Of a DNA stretch of 21,518 nt, positions 8,307-15,478 are shown in pieces. Position numbers and translations under genes: made by a program. Origin of the DNA: Vulcanimicrobiota bacterium (GTDB lineage: Bacteria; Vulcanimicrobiota; Vulcanimicrobiia; Vulcanimicrobiales; Vulcanimicrobiaceae); assembly GCA_030043675.1 (NCBI GenBank), contig JASHXG010000228.1, positions 1 through 21,518 on the forward strand. Direction: 5' to 3'. Within the stretch, counting starts at the first letter, position 1; every line of letters starts with the position of its first letter. The notes under the pieces were generated by a model. That model worked only from the letters and a program-made list of their open reading frames with translations, searched no databases and had not been told where the DNA came from.

Positions 8307-8983
8307 TCGACCCGAAGCCCAAGCTCGCCCCGCGCGCGTTGGAGGCAGCCGCCGAACCGCTTGGCGAGGTTTCGATTCCGCGCCTTTACGCCTACCATCG
8401 GGCGCTGCGCCAGGCTCAGGCCAAGGGCAAGACGACGATCACCTCGCACGGGCTGGCGGCATTGCTCGGACACACGATTGCGAGCACGCAAATTCGCAAG
8501 GATCTATGCGCGCTCGGACCGCTAGGGCGCCGCGGGCAGGGGTATGCGATCGATCCGCTTGTCGAACAGCTCGCCCGGGTCTTAGGATTGGAGCATGACT
8601 GGCGGATCGCGATCATCGGCTTCGGCTATCTCGGCCATGCGTTTGCGACCTTCATCACCGCGCGCGAGATGCGCTTCCGCGTGGCGGCGATCTTCGATAA
8701 CTCGCCGGCCGTCATCGGGCAGCGCTGGCAGGGAATCGTCGTCCAGGACGTCGCGCAGATCGAGCAGACCGTGCGCGCCGCGGGGTGCAATATCGCCGTG
8801 ATCGCCGTGCCGGCCGAAGCTGCCCAAGCCTGCGCGGAGCGCATCGCCGACCTCGGCCTTCGTGCCATTCTCAACTTTGCCCCAACGCCGCTCCTTCTGC
8901 GTGAGCCGATCATCATCCGGAACATCGATCTGGCCGGAGAGATGTCGATCCTAACGCATCGCCTGAGCTTGCTGGAGGCCTAA
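8303..8983 (+). CDS. rex: Redox-sensing transcriptional repressor Rex
   Basis: Rex senses the NADH/NAD+ ratio; NADH binding releases it from DNA, derepressing respiratory and fermentative genes. The 226-residue protein has the N-terminal winged helix, with the recognition segment around STQIRKDLCALGPLGRRGQGY (61-81), then the Rossmann motif GFGYLG (106-111). The C-terminal domain-swap region NFAPTPLLL and DLAGEMSILTHRLS matches the family. The ATG overlaps the hemL stop as ATGA. Its position directly before hemA resembles the rex-hemACD operon of Streptomyces, so it probably ties tetrapyrrole supply to the respiratory redox state. Autoregulation is an inference, since I found no operator upstream of the operon. 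Confidence 0.94.
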   Translation: MIDPKPKLAPRALEAAAEPLGEVSIPRLYAYHRALRQAQAKGKTTITSHGLAALLGHTIASTQIRKDLCALGPLGRRGQGYAIDPLVEQLARVLGLEHDWRIAIIGFGYLGHAFATFITAREMRFRVAAIFDNSPAVIGQRWQGIVVQDVAQIEQTVRAAGCNIAVIAVPAEAAQACAERIADLGLRAILNFAPTPLLLREPIIIRNIDLAGEMSILTHRLSLLEA

Positions 8984-8991
8984 GACCGATC

Positions 8992-10323
8992 GTGCCGATC
9001 GTCTGCATCGGACTCTCGCACCAGACGGCGCCGGTCGAAGTCCGCGAGCGTCACGCCTTTCCGCCGGGGCGCATGGTCGAAGCACTCGTCGCGCTCTGCG
9101 ACTACGAAGCCGTTCACGAAGCCGCCATGCTGCAGACCTGCGGACGACTGGAGATCTACGCCATGCTCGACGATTACGAGCGCGGCGTCGCGCAGGTCAA
9201 AGCGTTCCTGACCAACTTTCGCCACGGCTCGACCGGATACGACATCGAGTCTTATCTCTACACTCGCCTGGGACGGGAAGCGATCGAACATCTCTTCCGC
9301 GTCTCCACCGGTCTCGACTCGATGTTGATCGGCGAGGCCGAGATCCTCGGACAAGTGAAGGACGCATACGTCGTCGCGCAGCGCGCTAAATCGCTCGGTC
9401 GCACGCTGCACCATCTCTTTCGCGAGGCGCTCGCCGCAGGTAAGACGGCACGCGCGCAGACGCAGATCGGGAGCGAATCGGCTTCAATCGCGACGGCCGC
9501 CGTCGAGGCGGCGCGCGCGCGCCTCGGCGCGTTGACCGGAAAGACGATCCTGGTGATCGGGGCCGGGAAGATGGGCCGCACCGCCGTCAAGCGCTTGCGA
9601 AGCGAAGGCGCGGCCAAGGTCGTCGTAGCAAACCGCACGATGTCGCGGGCGCGCGAGCTCGTCGCCGAAACCGGCTTCGGCGAAGCGCTCGAGCTGCCCG
9701 GACTGAGTGACGCGCTGTCGATCGCCGACGTGGTCGTGGCATCGACCGGCGCCTCGCACTTCATTTTGAACGAAGAGCGCGTGGGCGCGGCGATGGCACG
9801 CCGGCCCGATCGGCCGCTCTTTATCGTCGACATTGCGGTGCCCCGCGACGCCGATCCGGCGATTGCCTCGATTCCCAACGTCTCGCTCGTCGACATCGAC
9901 GGCCTCAAATCCGTCGTGGACGAAAAGCTTGACCTGCGGCGCGAAGCCATTCCCGCTGTGGAAGAGATCATCGCCGAATACGTCGAGCGTTTCGAAACGT
10001 GGTATCGAACGCGCATCGCGGTGCCGGTCATTGCAACGCTCACGCAGAAGGCCGAGGCGATACGGGTCGCGGAGCTGGACCGGCTGCTCGCGCGTTGTCC
10101 GGACATGAGCGAACGCGAGCGCATGCTGATTGCCGGCATGACGATGACGATCGTCTCCAAGCTGCTCCACTCCGTCATTTTGAAGATTCGCGAGAGAGCG
10201 CGCCTGGGGCGCGAAGAGGCGCTCTCCGATGCTCGCGTGCTCGACGAGCTCTTCGAACTCAACCTTGCGGAGCATCTCGCAGAGCTGATTCCGCAGCCCA
10301 TCGCCGATGCCGGCGACGGGTGA
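8992..10323 (+). CDS. hemA: Glutamyl-tRNA reductase
   Basis: HemA reduces glutamyl-tRNA with NADPH to glutamate-1-semialdehyde, the first committed and usually regulated step of C5 tetrapyrrole synthesis. The 443-residue protein starts GLSHQTAPVEVRER, carries the catalytic nucleophile Cys50, GLDSMLIGEAEILGQ (107-121), the NADPH-binding GAGKMG (190-195), and a C-terminal helical dimerisation domain. The motif around the nucleophile reads TCGR where most family members have TCNR. The start is GTG at 8992, with GGAGG 13 bases before it inside the end of rex; the N-terminus fits the family. It overlaps the next gene by 17 bases. Confidence 0.96.
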   Translation: MPIVCIGLSHQTAPVEVRERHAFPPGRMVEALVALCDYEAVHEAAMLQTCGRLEIYAMLDDYERGVAQVKAFLTNFRHGSTGYDIESYLYTRLGREAIEHLFRVSTGLDSMLIGEAEILGQVKDAYVVAQRAKSLGRTLHHLFREALAAGKTARAQTQIGSESASIATAAVEAARARLGALTGKTILVIGAGKMGRTAVKRLRSEGAAKVVVANRTMSRARELVAETGFGEALELPGLSDALSIADVVVASTGASHFILNEERVGAAMARRPDRPLFIVDIAVPRDADPAIASIPNVSLVDIDGLKSVVDEKLDLRREAIPAVEEIIAEYVERFETWYRTRIAVPVIATLTQKAEAIRVAELDRLLARCPDMSERERMLIAGMTMTIVSKLLHSVILKIRERARLGREEALSDARVLDELFELNLAEHLAELIPQPIADAGDG

Positions 10324-11830
10324 GGCCGGGCGAGTCTACCTGGTCGGTGCAGGCCCGGGAGATCCGGGCCTGCTGACGTTACGCGGCGCCGAGGTGCTCG
10401 GTGCAGCCGAGGTGCTGTTATACGATGCGCTGGCCGGCGAAACGATCGTCGCGCTGGCGCCGCCCACGTGCGAACGCATTTTCGTCGGCAAGCGCGCCGG
10501 CGAACATGCGCTGGCGCAGACGGAGATCGAAGCGCTCATGATTGCGAAGGCGCGCGAAGGCCGGCGCGTCGTGCGTTTAAAGGGCGGCGACCCGTTCGTC
10601 TTCGGGCGTGGCGGCGAGGAGGCCGAAGCTCTGCACGCCGCCGGCATCGCCTTTGAGGTCGTGCCGGGCATCAGCTCGGCGCTGGCGGCACCGGCCTACG
10701 CGGGAATTCCGGTGACGCACCGCGCGCGCAACACCTCGTTCACCGTCCTCACCGGCCACGAAGATCCCAACAAACCCGCCTCAGCGATCGATTGGGCACA
10801 GCTGGCCGGGCCGCAGCGCGTCCTCGTCATGCTGATGGCAACCGCAAACCTGCGCGAGATCGCGCAGCAACTGCTCGCACGAGGAGTTCCGGCGCAAACG
10901 CCCGTCGCGGCGATTGCGGACGCGACGCGGCCCACGCAGCGGACGGCGACCGGGACCCTCGCCACGATCGCCGAGGAGGTTGCACGCCACGGTATCTCGG
11001 CGCCGGCGGTGATCGTCGTGGGCGACGTCGTGCAGCTGCGCGAGCAGATCCGCTGGTTCGACACCGGCCCGCTCTTCGGCCGGCGCGTGCTGATCACGCG
11101 AGCCGGCCAGCAGTCCGCGGCATTCGCTCGGGCGCTGCTGGCGCACGGCGCCGAGCCGATCCTCGCGCCCGCGATCGCGATCGAAGCGCCTGACGACGCA
11201 ACCGCAGCGATCCGCGCACTCGACGAGCTACCGGCGCACGCGTGGCTCGTCTTTACCTCGCAAAACGGCGTCGACGCGTTCTTCGCGCGACTGGCCTCGC
11301 GCGGCCAGGATGCGCGCGCGATCGGCCCGGTCAAGGTCGCGGCGATCGGCGACCGGACCGCGGAGCGCGTGGCGGCCCACGGCGTGCGCGCCGATCTCGT
11401 TCCCGATGCATTCATCAGCGAACAGATCGCCCGCGCGCTGATCGCGCGCACGCGCCCCGGCGATCGGGTGATGATCTATCGCGCGCAAGAGGCGCGTGAC
11501 GTGCTGCCGCGGATGCTGGAAGAAGCCGGGCGCCGCCCGACGGTCGTGCCCGCTTACAAGACGGTCGTCGCACACGACGCGGCCTTTGGAGAGAAGGTCG
11601 CGCGCGCCGATGTCCTGACCTTTACGAGCGCAAGCACCGTGCATGCGTTTTGCTCGCTGCTCGGCGGCGACGCCGGCGGGGCGGCACGCGGCAAGCACGT
11701 GGCCTGCATCGGGCCGGTTACCGCTTGCGCCGCACGCGAGGTGGGATTGACGGTCGATATCGTGGCGGAAGTCTCTACGACGATGGGCCTGCTCGAGGCC
11801 CTCGCGACGCATCTGCCGCCGCGCCGCTGA
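10307..11830 (+). CDS. cobA-hemD: Fused uroporphyrinogen-III C-methyltransferase and uroporphyrinogen-III synthase
   Basis: This 507-residue fusion joins two enzymes that act one after the other. Residues about 8-250 are SUMT (CobA/SirA), which methylates uroporphyrinogen III twice with S-adenosylmethionine to precorrin-2. It shows GAGPGDPGL (14-22), LKGGDPFVFGRGGEE (91-105), VPGISSALAAPAYAGIP (119-135), and TGHEDP. Residues 259-507 are HemD, which cyclises hydroxymethylbilane to uroporphyrinogen III; it starts GRRVLITR and contains WLVFTSQNGVDAFF. HemD sequences diverge widely, so that half is assigned by fold pattern and by the fusion. CobA-HemD fusions are known in several phyla. The ATG at 10307 lies inside the end of hemA, with no strong Shine-Dalgarno sequence, suggesting coupled translation. 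Confidence 0.94.
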   Translation: MPATGEAGRVYLVGAGPGDPGLLTLRGAEVLGAAEVLLYDALAGETIVALAPPTCERIFVGKRAGEHALAQTEIEALMIAKAREGRRVVRLKGGDPFVFGRGGEEAEALHAAGIAFEVVPGISSALAAPAYAGIPVTHRARNTSFTVLTGHEDPNKPASAIDWAQLAGPQRVLVMLMATANLREIAQQLLARGVPAQTPVAAIADATRPTQRTATGTLATIAEEVARHGISAPAVIVVGDVVQLREQIRWFDTGPLFGRRVLITRAGQQSAAFARALLAHGAEPILAPAIAIEAPDDATAAIRALDELPAHAWLVFTSQNGVDAFFARLASRGQDARAIGPVKVAAIGDRTAERVAAHGVRADLVPDAFISEQIARALIARTRPGDRVMIYRAQEARDVLPRMLEEAGRRPTVVPAYKTVVAHDAAFGEKVARADVLTFTSASTVHAFCSLLGGDAGGAARGKHVACIGPVTACAAREVGLTVDIVAEVSTTMGLLEALATHLPPRR

Positions 11831-12600
11831 TGCAGATCCTGCTCGGGGCTGCGTTCGCGGCCGTGATTGCGCTGGTCGCATACCGCGCGGGCGTGCTCTC
11901 GGCCGGCGGCGCTGCGGCCGCATTCGTGGTCGGTGCGATCGTCTTCGGCGCACAGGGGTGGCCGGGCGCAGCCGTGCTCTTCGCCTTTTTCTTGCCGTCG
12001 ACGCTGCTTTCGCGATTGGGCGCGTCGCGCAAACGGGCGTTGCGCGAGCTGGCCAAACAGGGGCCGCGTGACGCCTGGCAAGTGCTGGCGAATGGCGGGG
12101 CGGCGGCGGTAGCCGCGATCTTGGCGCTGCACGGCGGGCCTCGGTTCGCCTGTGCCTTTGCCGGCGCATTCGCGGCCGCGTCGGCCGACACGTGGGGCAC
12201 GGAGATTGGAACGCTGTCGCGACGTCCGCCCCTGCGCGCGCTGACGCTTCGCGCGGTGAGCCCGGGAATGTCGGGTGGAATCACGCCGCTCGGAACGTTG
12301 GCGACGCTCGCCGGCGCACTCTGTGTCGCACTCGTCGCTCGCCTGGCGGGCGTCGCGCCCTTCTGGCCGGTCGCAATCGCGGGCGTCGCCGGCGCCGCCC
12401 TCGATTCGCTGCTCGGCGCGAGCCTGCAAGCCACGCGCTGGTGCCCGTCGTGCGCGCGCGAATGCGAGACGAATCCGCACGACTGCGGAACGCCGACGCA
12501 GCTACGTCGCGGGCTGCGCTGGCTCGAAAACGACGGCGTAAATCTCGCCGCCACGCTCTGCGGCGCCCTTTCCGCCTTCGCGCTCGCCGGTCTCACGTAA
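11830..12600 (+). CDS. DUF92 family membrane protein
   Basis: This 256-residue polytopic protein belongs to the DUF92/TMEM19 family (TIGR00297). Diagnostic segments are ADTWGTEIG (119-127), GMSGGITPLGT (146-156), DSLLGASLQATRWCPSC (192-208) and GTPTQLRRGLRWLENDGVNL (220-239). Cys205, Cys208, Cys212, His217 and Cys219 sit in a short loop that could bind metal. Plant and cyanobacterial members (VTE6) are phytyl-phosphate kinases, so a prenyl-phosphate kinase role is possible here, but the bacterial family at large is not characterised. About six hydrophobic segments are visible. Its ATG shares one base with the cobA-hemD stop (TGATG). No link to tetrapyrroles other than position can be shown. 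Confidence 0.9.
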   Translation: MQILLGAAFAAVIALVAYRAGVLSAGGAAAAFVVGAIVFGAQGWPGAAVLFAFFLPSTLLSRLGASRKRALRELAKQGPRDAWQVLANGGAAAVAAILALHGGPRFACAFAGAFAAASADTWGTEIGTLSRRPPLRALTLRAVSPGMSGGITPLGTLATLAGALCVALVARLAGVAPFWPVAIAGVAGAALDSLLGASLQATRWCPSCARECETNPHDCGTPTQLRRGLRWLENDGVNLAATLCGALSAFALAGLT

Positions 12601-12622
12601 CGCCGCGCCGAAGCTCGCGGCG
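12601..12622 (+). promoter_or_regulatory. Inverted repeat at the DUF92/MT-A70 junction
   Basis: A perfect 7-base GC-only inverted repeat (CGCCGCG at 12601-12607 and CGCGGCG at 12616-12622) with an 8-base loop begins right after the DUF92 stop. It runs into the first base of the MT-A70 GTG start. There is no T-tract, so it is not a standard terminator. If it folds in RNA it would hide the ribosome-binding region of the next gene. In GC-rich DNA a 7-base stem can arise by chance. Confidence 0.35.
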
Positions 12623-13257
12623 TGATCGCAAAGACGTACTCTCCCAAGAATATCGCCCATCGGCGCCGGCTGGAAAAGCGCAGCGCGGCCGAGCCTCACC
12701 GCACGTTGCCGCCGCTGCCGGAGAAGCGTTACGACATCGTCTACACCGATCCGCCTTGGTACTACTACGGCAGCCCGCTCAAGGACGCCGCGGCCGGGAA
12801 GCACTATCCGCTGATGTCGCTGACGGAGCTGGCCGCAATCGACGTGCGGCGTATGCTCAACCGGCGCGCCGCCGTCTTTATGTGGGCAACCTGCCCGCGA
12901 TTAGACTTTGCCATCAGGTTGATCGAGGCGTGGGGACTGCACTATCGCGGCGTCGCCTATGTTTGGGTCAAAGTCAACAAGCGCGGCGCGATCATCGCCG
13001 GTCAAGGCGTGCCGCCGACCTTTACCAAACCCACCTCCGAGCTGCTGCTGGTAGCCACCACCACGCCCACCGGCAGGCCATTTCCGATTCTCGATCTCGC
13101 CCAAGCCCAAGTCGTCTTGCACGCGCGCGGACCGCACAGTAGTAAGCCCGCCATTTTTCGGACGCTGATCGAGCGCCTGTGCGGCGCGAGACCACGGATC
13201 GAACTCTTCGCGCGGTCTCGCGCCGCCGGCTGGGACGTCTGGGGCGCCGAGCTATAG
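12622..13257 (+). CDS. MT-A70 family adenine N6-methyltransferase
   Basis: This 211-residue protein is an MT-A70-type S-adenosylmethionine-dependent methyltransferase, expected to make N6-methyladenine. The catalytic motif DPPW is at residues 43-46 in YDIVYTDPPWYYYG. It continues with the family pattern FMWATCPRLDFA, YVWVKVNKRG, FTKPTSELLLVAT and the C-terminal HSSKPAIFRTLIERL and AAGWDVWGAE. Bacterial and phage members usually act on DNA; whether this one does is an inference. No restriction endonuclease is adjacent, so it looks solitary. The start is GTG at 12622; no good Shine-Dalgarno sequence is visible and a GC-rich inverted repeat covers that region. It ends 7 bases before the convergent phosphoesterase. 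Confidence 0.9.
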   Translation: MIAKTYSPKNIAHRRRLEKRSAAEPHRTLPPLPEKRYDIVYTDPPWYYYGSPLKDAAAGKHYPLMSLTELAAIDVRRMLNRRAAVFMWATCPRLDFAIRLIEAWGLHYRGVAYVWVKVNKRGAIIAGQGVPPTFTKPTSELLLVATTTPTGRPFPILDLAQAQVVLHARGPHSSKPAIFRTLIERLCGARPRIELFARSRAAGWDVWGAEL

Positions 13258-13264
13258 GTTTCCT

Positions 13265-15022
13265 CTAGTCGGTTTCGTTGTTGCGTGCGCCCTCGATGCG
13301 CTTCGCGTCTCCCTCGATCACTTTCAACGGATTCCAATCCTTCGGCTGCGCCGGAATCGAGAGCGGCGTGATGCCGAGGCTCTTACAGTTCATCGGCGGC
13401 GGGAATTTGCCGACGTCGGTAGCCGGAATCTCGGCCATTGAGGCCGGAATCGGCGGTTTGAGCCCGGTGAGTCTGGCTGGGTCGAATGCATCCGAAAGAT
13501 CGGAGAGGGCCGCGTTGTCGTCGCGCGGGCCGTAAGGCGCCACCATCGCTTCATCGGGAAGCGAGGCCATGGTCGGGAGATCCAGGACCAACTCGATGAA
13601 CTTCGAGATCGAGGCGGCGTCGGCGTACTGGTGCATCACCGCGCTGGAGTTGGCGTACGGTGAGATCACGATGAACGGCAAGCGCGGACCGTCTCCGCAG
13701 GGATAACCGTCCGAACACTGCTCGAACCTCAAGGGCGGAACGTGATCGAAGAAGCCGCCGTCATCGTCCCAGGTGAGGAGGATTGCCGATTGGTCCCAGT
13801 ACTTGCTGTGAGCGATGGCGTTGACGAACGTCGCCACGAAGGCCTCGCCGACTTGGTGATCGGAGTCTCCGGGTCCGGGGTGGTCGTCGTCGCCTTTGAA
13901 ATCGGCCTGAATGACCGGATTCTTGTTAGCGGGCTTCCATCCAAAATCGTTATCGGCCGAGCCCTTGATATAGAACGCGCCGCTCGATCCGAGCGTACCA
14001 TGTTCGATCGCGTCCAAGGCCTGTTTGGTCGTGCCTTCGTGCGACCAGTACGCATCGTTCTTGCGCAGATAGTCAAAGTATTGCACGGCGTTGTGGTGCG
14101 CGATGTAGCCGGGCCTTCCGACCACGCCCTGGCCGTTGACGAACCCCTCCTGGAACCATCTCCATGGAGTCGCGGGCAAATTGCTGTCGATGACTTGTGC
14201 GATGTCTTCGGCGACTTTGCCCTTTTCCGCCGCCTGTTGCGCAGCGGGTGCGCCGCCGAGGAGCAGCGCCATCGTCGCAAAGCTCAGCGGAACCTCGTGC
14301 GTGCCCTGGCTCGTGTACGGCCCATCGAATGGATCGTCATCGCCGGTCACCGGGATGCCGAGCTCCGTCTTCGGATTGACCTTCAGAGCCGGAAAGCGGT
14401 GCTCTTCGGAGATGCCGGTCTGCGCCGCGAGCACCGCAACGTTGCCCGGCGTCGACGGGCCGGTATCGGCCTGGAAGTATTGATCGAGCAGGGTGAAGTT
14501 CTTTGCGTACATCCAGATATAGGGGATCGTATCGCAATCGTAGACGGCCATCGTGGTTAGGCCGTACTGGTGGGCGTCGAAGGTGCTCGAACCGGAGCCG
14601 ACGTCGCCCTCTTCCTCCGCGGCGATGAACTTGTTCATCTTGTAGCCGTCGAACTTCTTTTCGAGAACGTAACGGTCCTGATTGGGTGCGATGATGTCGG
14701 GATCCGTGATCCTGAAGACGGTCTGATTCTTCTTGCCGATTGGATCGTATTGGCTGTAGCCGTGGGACTTTGCGAGCGCCGTCCCCAAGTTTTCCACGCC
14801 CGGATATGTACCGAAGTAGTTGTCGAACGAGTGGTTCTCTTGAACGAGGACAAACACGTACTTGATGTTTTTCTGCATTGCGGCCAAGACCGCGGGTTGA
14901 GACCGCAGCGATGACGGCGCCTGCATCGAAGGCAGCGCCGACGAGAAATTGTTGCATCCGCTCAACGTAACGGAGGCCAGCGCCGCGGCCAATCCGGCGG
15001 CGCTCAGACGTCGTACATTCAT
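13265..15022 (-). CDS. Secreted phosphoesterase family lipoprotein (PF04185, AcpA/phospholipase C type)
   Basis: This 585-residue protein belongs to the phosphoesterase family that includes bacterial phospholipase C and Francisella acid phosphatase AcpA. It should cleave phosphate esters outside the cytoplasmic membrane. The N-terminus MNVRRLSAAGLA then LSGC (Cys23) is a lipoprotein signal with a possible Tat-like RR pair. Metal-site motifs are ENHSFDNYFG (62-71), STPGN (190-194), and TWDDDGGFFDHVPP (417-430), followed by GPRLPFIVISPY. The substrate cannot be told. Two start codons lie close together: the ATG at 15022 is 8 bases from AGGGGGAG while the one at 15028 is only 2 bases away, so I chose 15022. 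It is a single gene on its strand, convergent with MT-A70. Confidence 0.92.
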   Translation of the reverse strand: MNVRRLSAAGLAAALASVTLSGCNNFSSALPSMQAPSSLRSQPAVLAAMQKNIKYVFVLVQENHSFDNYFGTYPGVENLGTALAKSHGYSQYDPIGKKNQTVFRITDPDIIAPNQDRYVLEKKFDGYKMNKFIAAEEEGDVGSGSSTFDAHQYGLTTMAVYDCDTIPYIWMYAKNFTLLDQYFQADTGPSTPGNVAVLAAQTGISEEHRFPALKVNPKTELGIPVTGDDDPFDGPYTSQGTHEVPLSFATMALLLGGAPAAQQAAEKGKVAEDIAQVIDSNLPATPWRWFQEGFVNGQGVVGRPGYIAHHNAVQYFDYLRKNDAYWSHEGTTKQALDAIEHGTLGSSGAFYIKGSADNDFGWKPANKNPVIQADFKGDDDHPGPGDSDHQVGEAFVATFVNAIAHSKYWDQSAILLTWDDDGGFFDHVPPLRFEQCSDGYPCGDGPRLPFIVISPYANSSAVMHQYADAASISKFIELVLDLPTMASLPDEAMVAPYGPRDDNAALSDLSDAFDPARLTGLKPPIPASMAEIPATDVGKFPPPMNCKSLGITPLSIPAQPKDWNPLKVIEGDAKRIEGARNNETD

Positions 15023-15030
15023 GTGCATTG

Positions 15031-15038
15031 CTCCCCCT
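15031..15038 (-). promoter_or_regulatory. Ribosome binding site of the phosphoesterase gene
   Basis: AGGGGGAG on the minus strand ends 8 bases before the ATG at 15022, and only 2 bases before the ATG at 15028. It therefore decides in favour of the inner start. Confidence 0.6.
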
Positions 15039-15084
15039 ATGCGCTTTGCTTCAGCGCGGGAAGCCCGCTTTGCTCGTTAAGGCG

Positions 15085-15111
15085 AGTGTAATTTTCTAAA
15101 CGATGCGTAAA
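15085..15111 (-). promoter_or_regulatory. Possible promoter of the phosphoesterase gene
   Basis: The 122-base gap between the phosphoesterase start and the glutaredoxin stop has a locally AT-rich stretch (about 15077-15121), unusual in this GC-rich window. On the minus strand TTTACG (15106-15111) and TACACT (15085-15090), 15 bases apart, resemble -35 and -10 boxes. The spacing is short of the ideal 17 and the match is imperfect. A 5-base-pair hairpin (15056-15068) lies between it and the gene. Confidence 0.25.
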
Positions 15112-15144
15112 GAAATGTTATGCATCCGGATTGCAGACGAGCGC

Positions 15145-15393
15145 CTATCCCCCGTAGCGCTCGCGAAGATAGGCGATGATCGCATCGTCGTCGTCGGCGA
15201 TCTTGATCTCGCCGTCGGTCATCGACGGAATGCCGGTCGTTCCGAACAGCGCTTTGACGGCGGTGCGCCGCTCGTGCTCGGCGGGAACGTTGACGATCTT
15301 ATAGTCGAGGAGCAGGTCGGTCAGCACCTCTCGAACGCGAGCGCAATACCAACACCATTCCGCCTGATAGAGGACGATGTCCGTATCGATCAT
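15145..15393 (-). CDS. Glutaredoxin-like protein
   Basis: This 82-residue protein is a small thioredoxin-fold protein of the glutaredoxin family, likely a cytoplasmic thiol-disulfide reductant. It begins MIDTDIVLYQAEWCWYC, with the active-site CWYC at residues 14-17, and has the cis-proline in GTTGIPSM (51-58). Length and layout fit the family. The CWYC pair differs from the CPYC of classic glutaredoxins, so its reducing partner is uncertain. The reading frame extends upstream to 15621, but that part overlaps the divergent TonB-like gene and has no family similarity; AAGG precedes the chosen ATG. It is divergent from the TonB-like gene, with 85 bases between the two starts. Confidence 0.88.
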   Translation of the reverse strand: MIDTDIVLYQAEWCWYCARVREVLTDLLLDYKIVNVPAEHERRTAVKALFGTTGIPSMTDGEIKIADDDDAIIAYLRERYGG

Positions 15394-15478
15394 GGGCGCG
15401 CCTTCGCGCCGCTTGCGGCCATCCCCCAGGCCGTCACGAGCGGGGAGGGGCGCGCGTTGGAATCGAAGGGGCTCGAAG

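Larger units (their letters stand above)
3979..13257 (+). other. Nine-gene tetrapyrrole/Rex operon
   Basis: The nine plus-strand genes are packed as one transcription unit. Junctions are: met8-hemC/hemB ATGA overlap; hemB/mobA-like 8-base overlap; mobA-like/hemL GTGA overlap; hemL/rex ATGA overlap; rex/hemA 8-base gap; hemA/cobA-hemD 17-base overlap; cobA-hemD/DUF92 1-base TGATG overlap; DUF92/MT-A70 21-base gap. No terminator-like hairpin with a T-tract is visible inside. Streptomyces has a rex-hemACD operon repressed by Rex, so a rex-hemA-hemD arrangement has precedent. I found no clear Rex operator (TTGTGAANNNNTTCACAA-like) before 3979. Confidence 0.75.

Noticed and set aside
9258..10301. 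A 347-codon open frame antisense to hemA
   Set aside because: Its product is mostly Ser, Arg and Ala with no recognisable motif, and hemA on the plus strand has full family conservation.
12192..13142. A 316-codon plus-strand frame over DUF92 and MT-A70
   Set aside because: It is Arg-rich and featureless, and it overlaps two genes with clear family motifs in another frame.
13742..14560. A 272-codon plus-strand frame inside the phosphoesterase gene
   Set aside because: It is the complement of a gene with intact metal-site motifs and shows no domain of its own.
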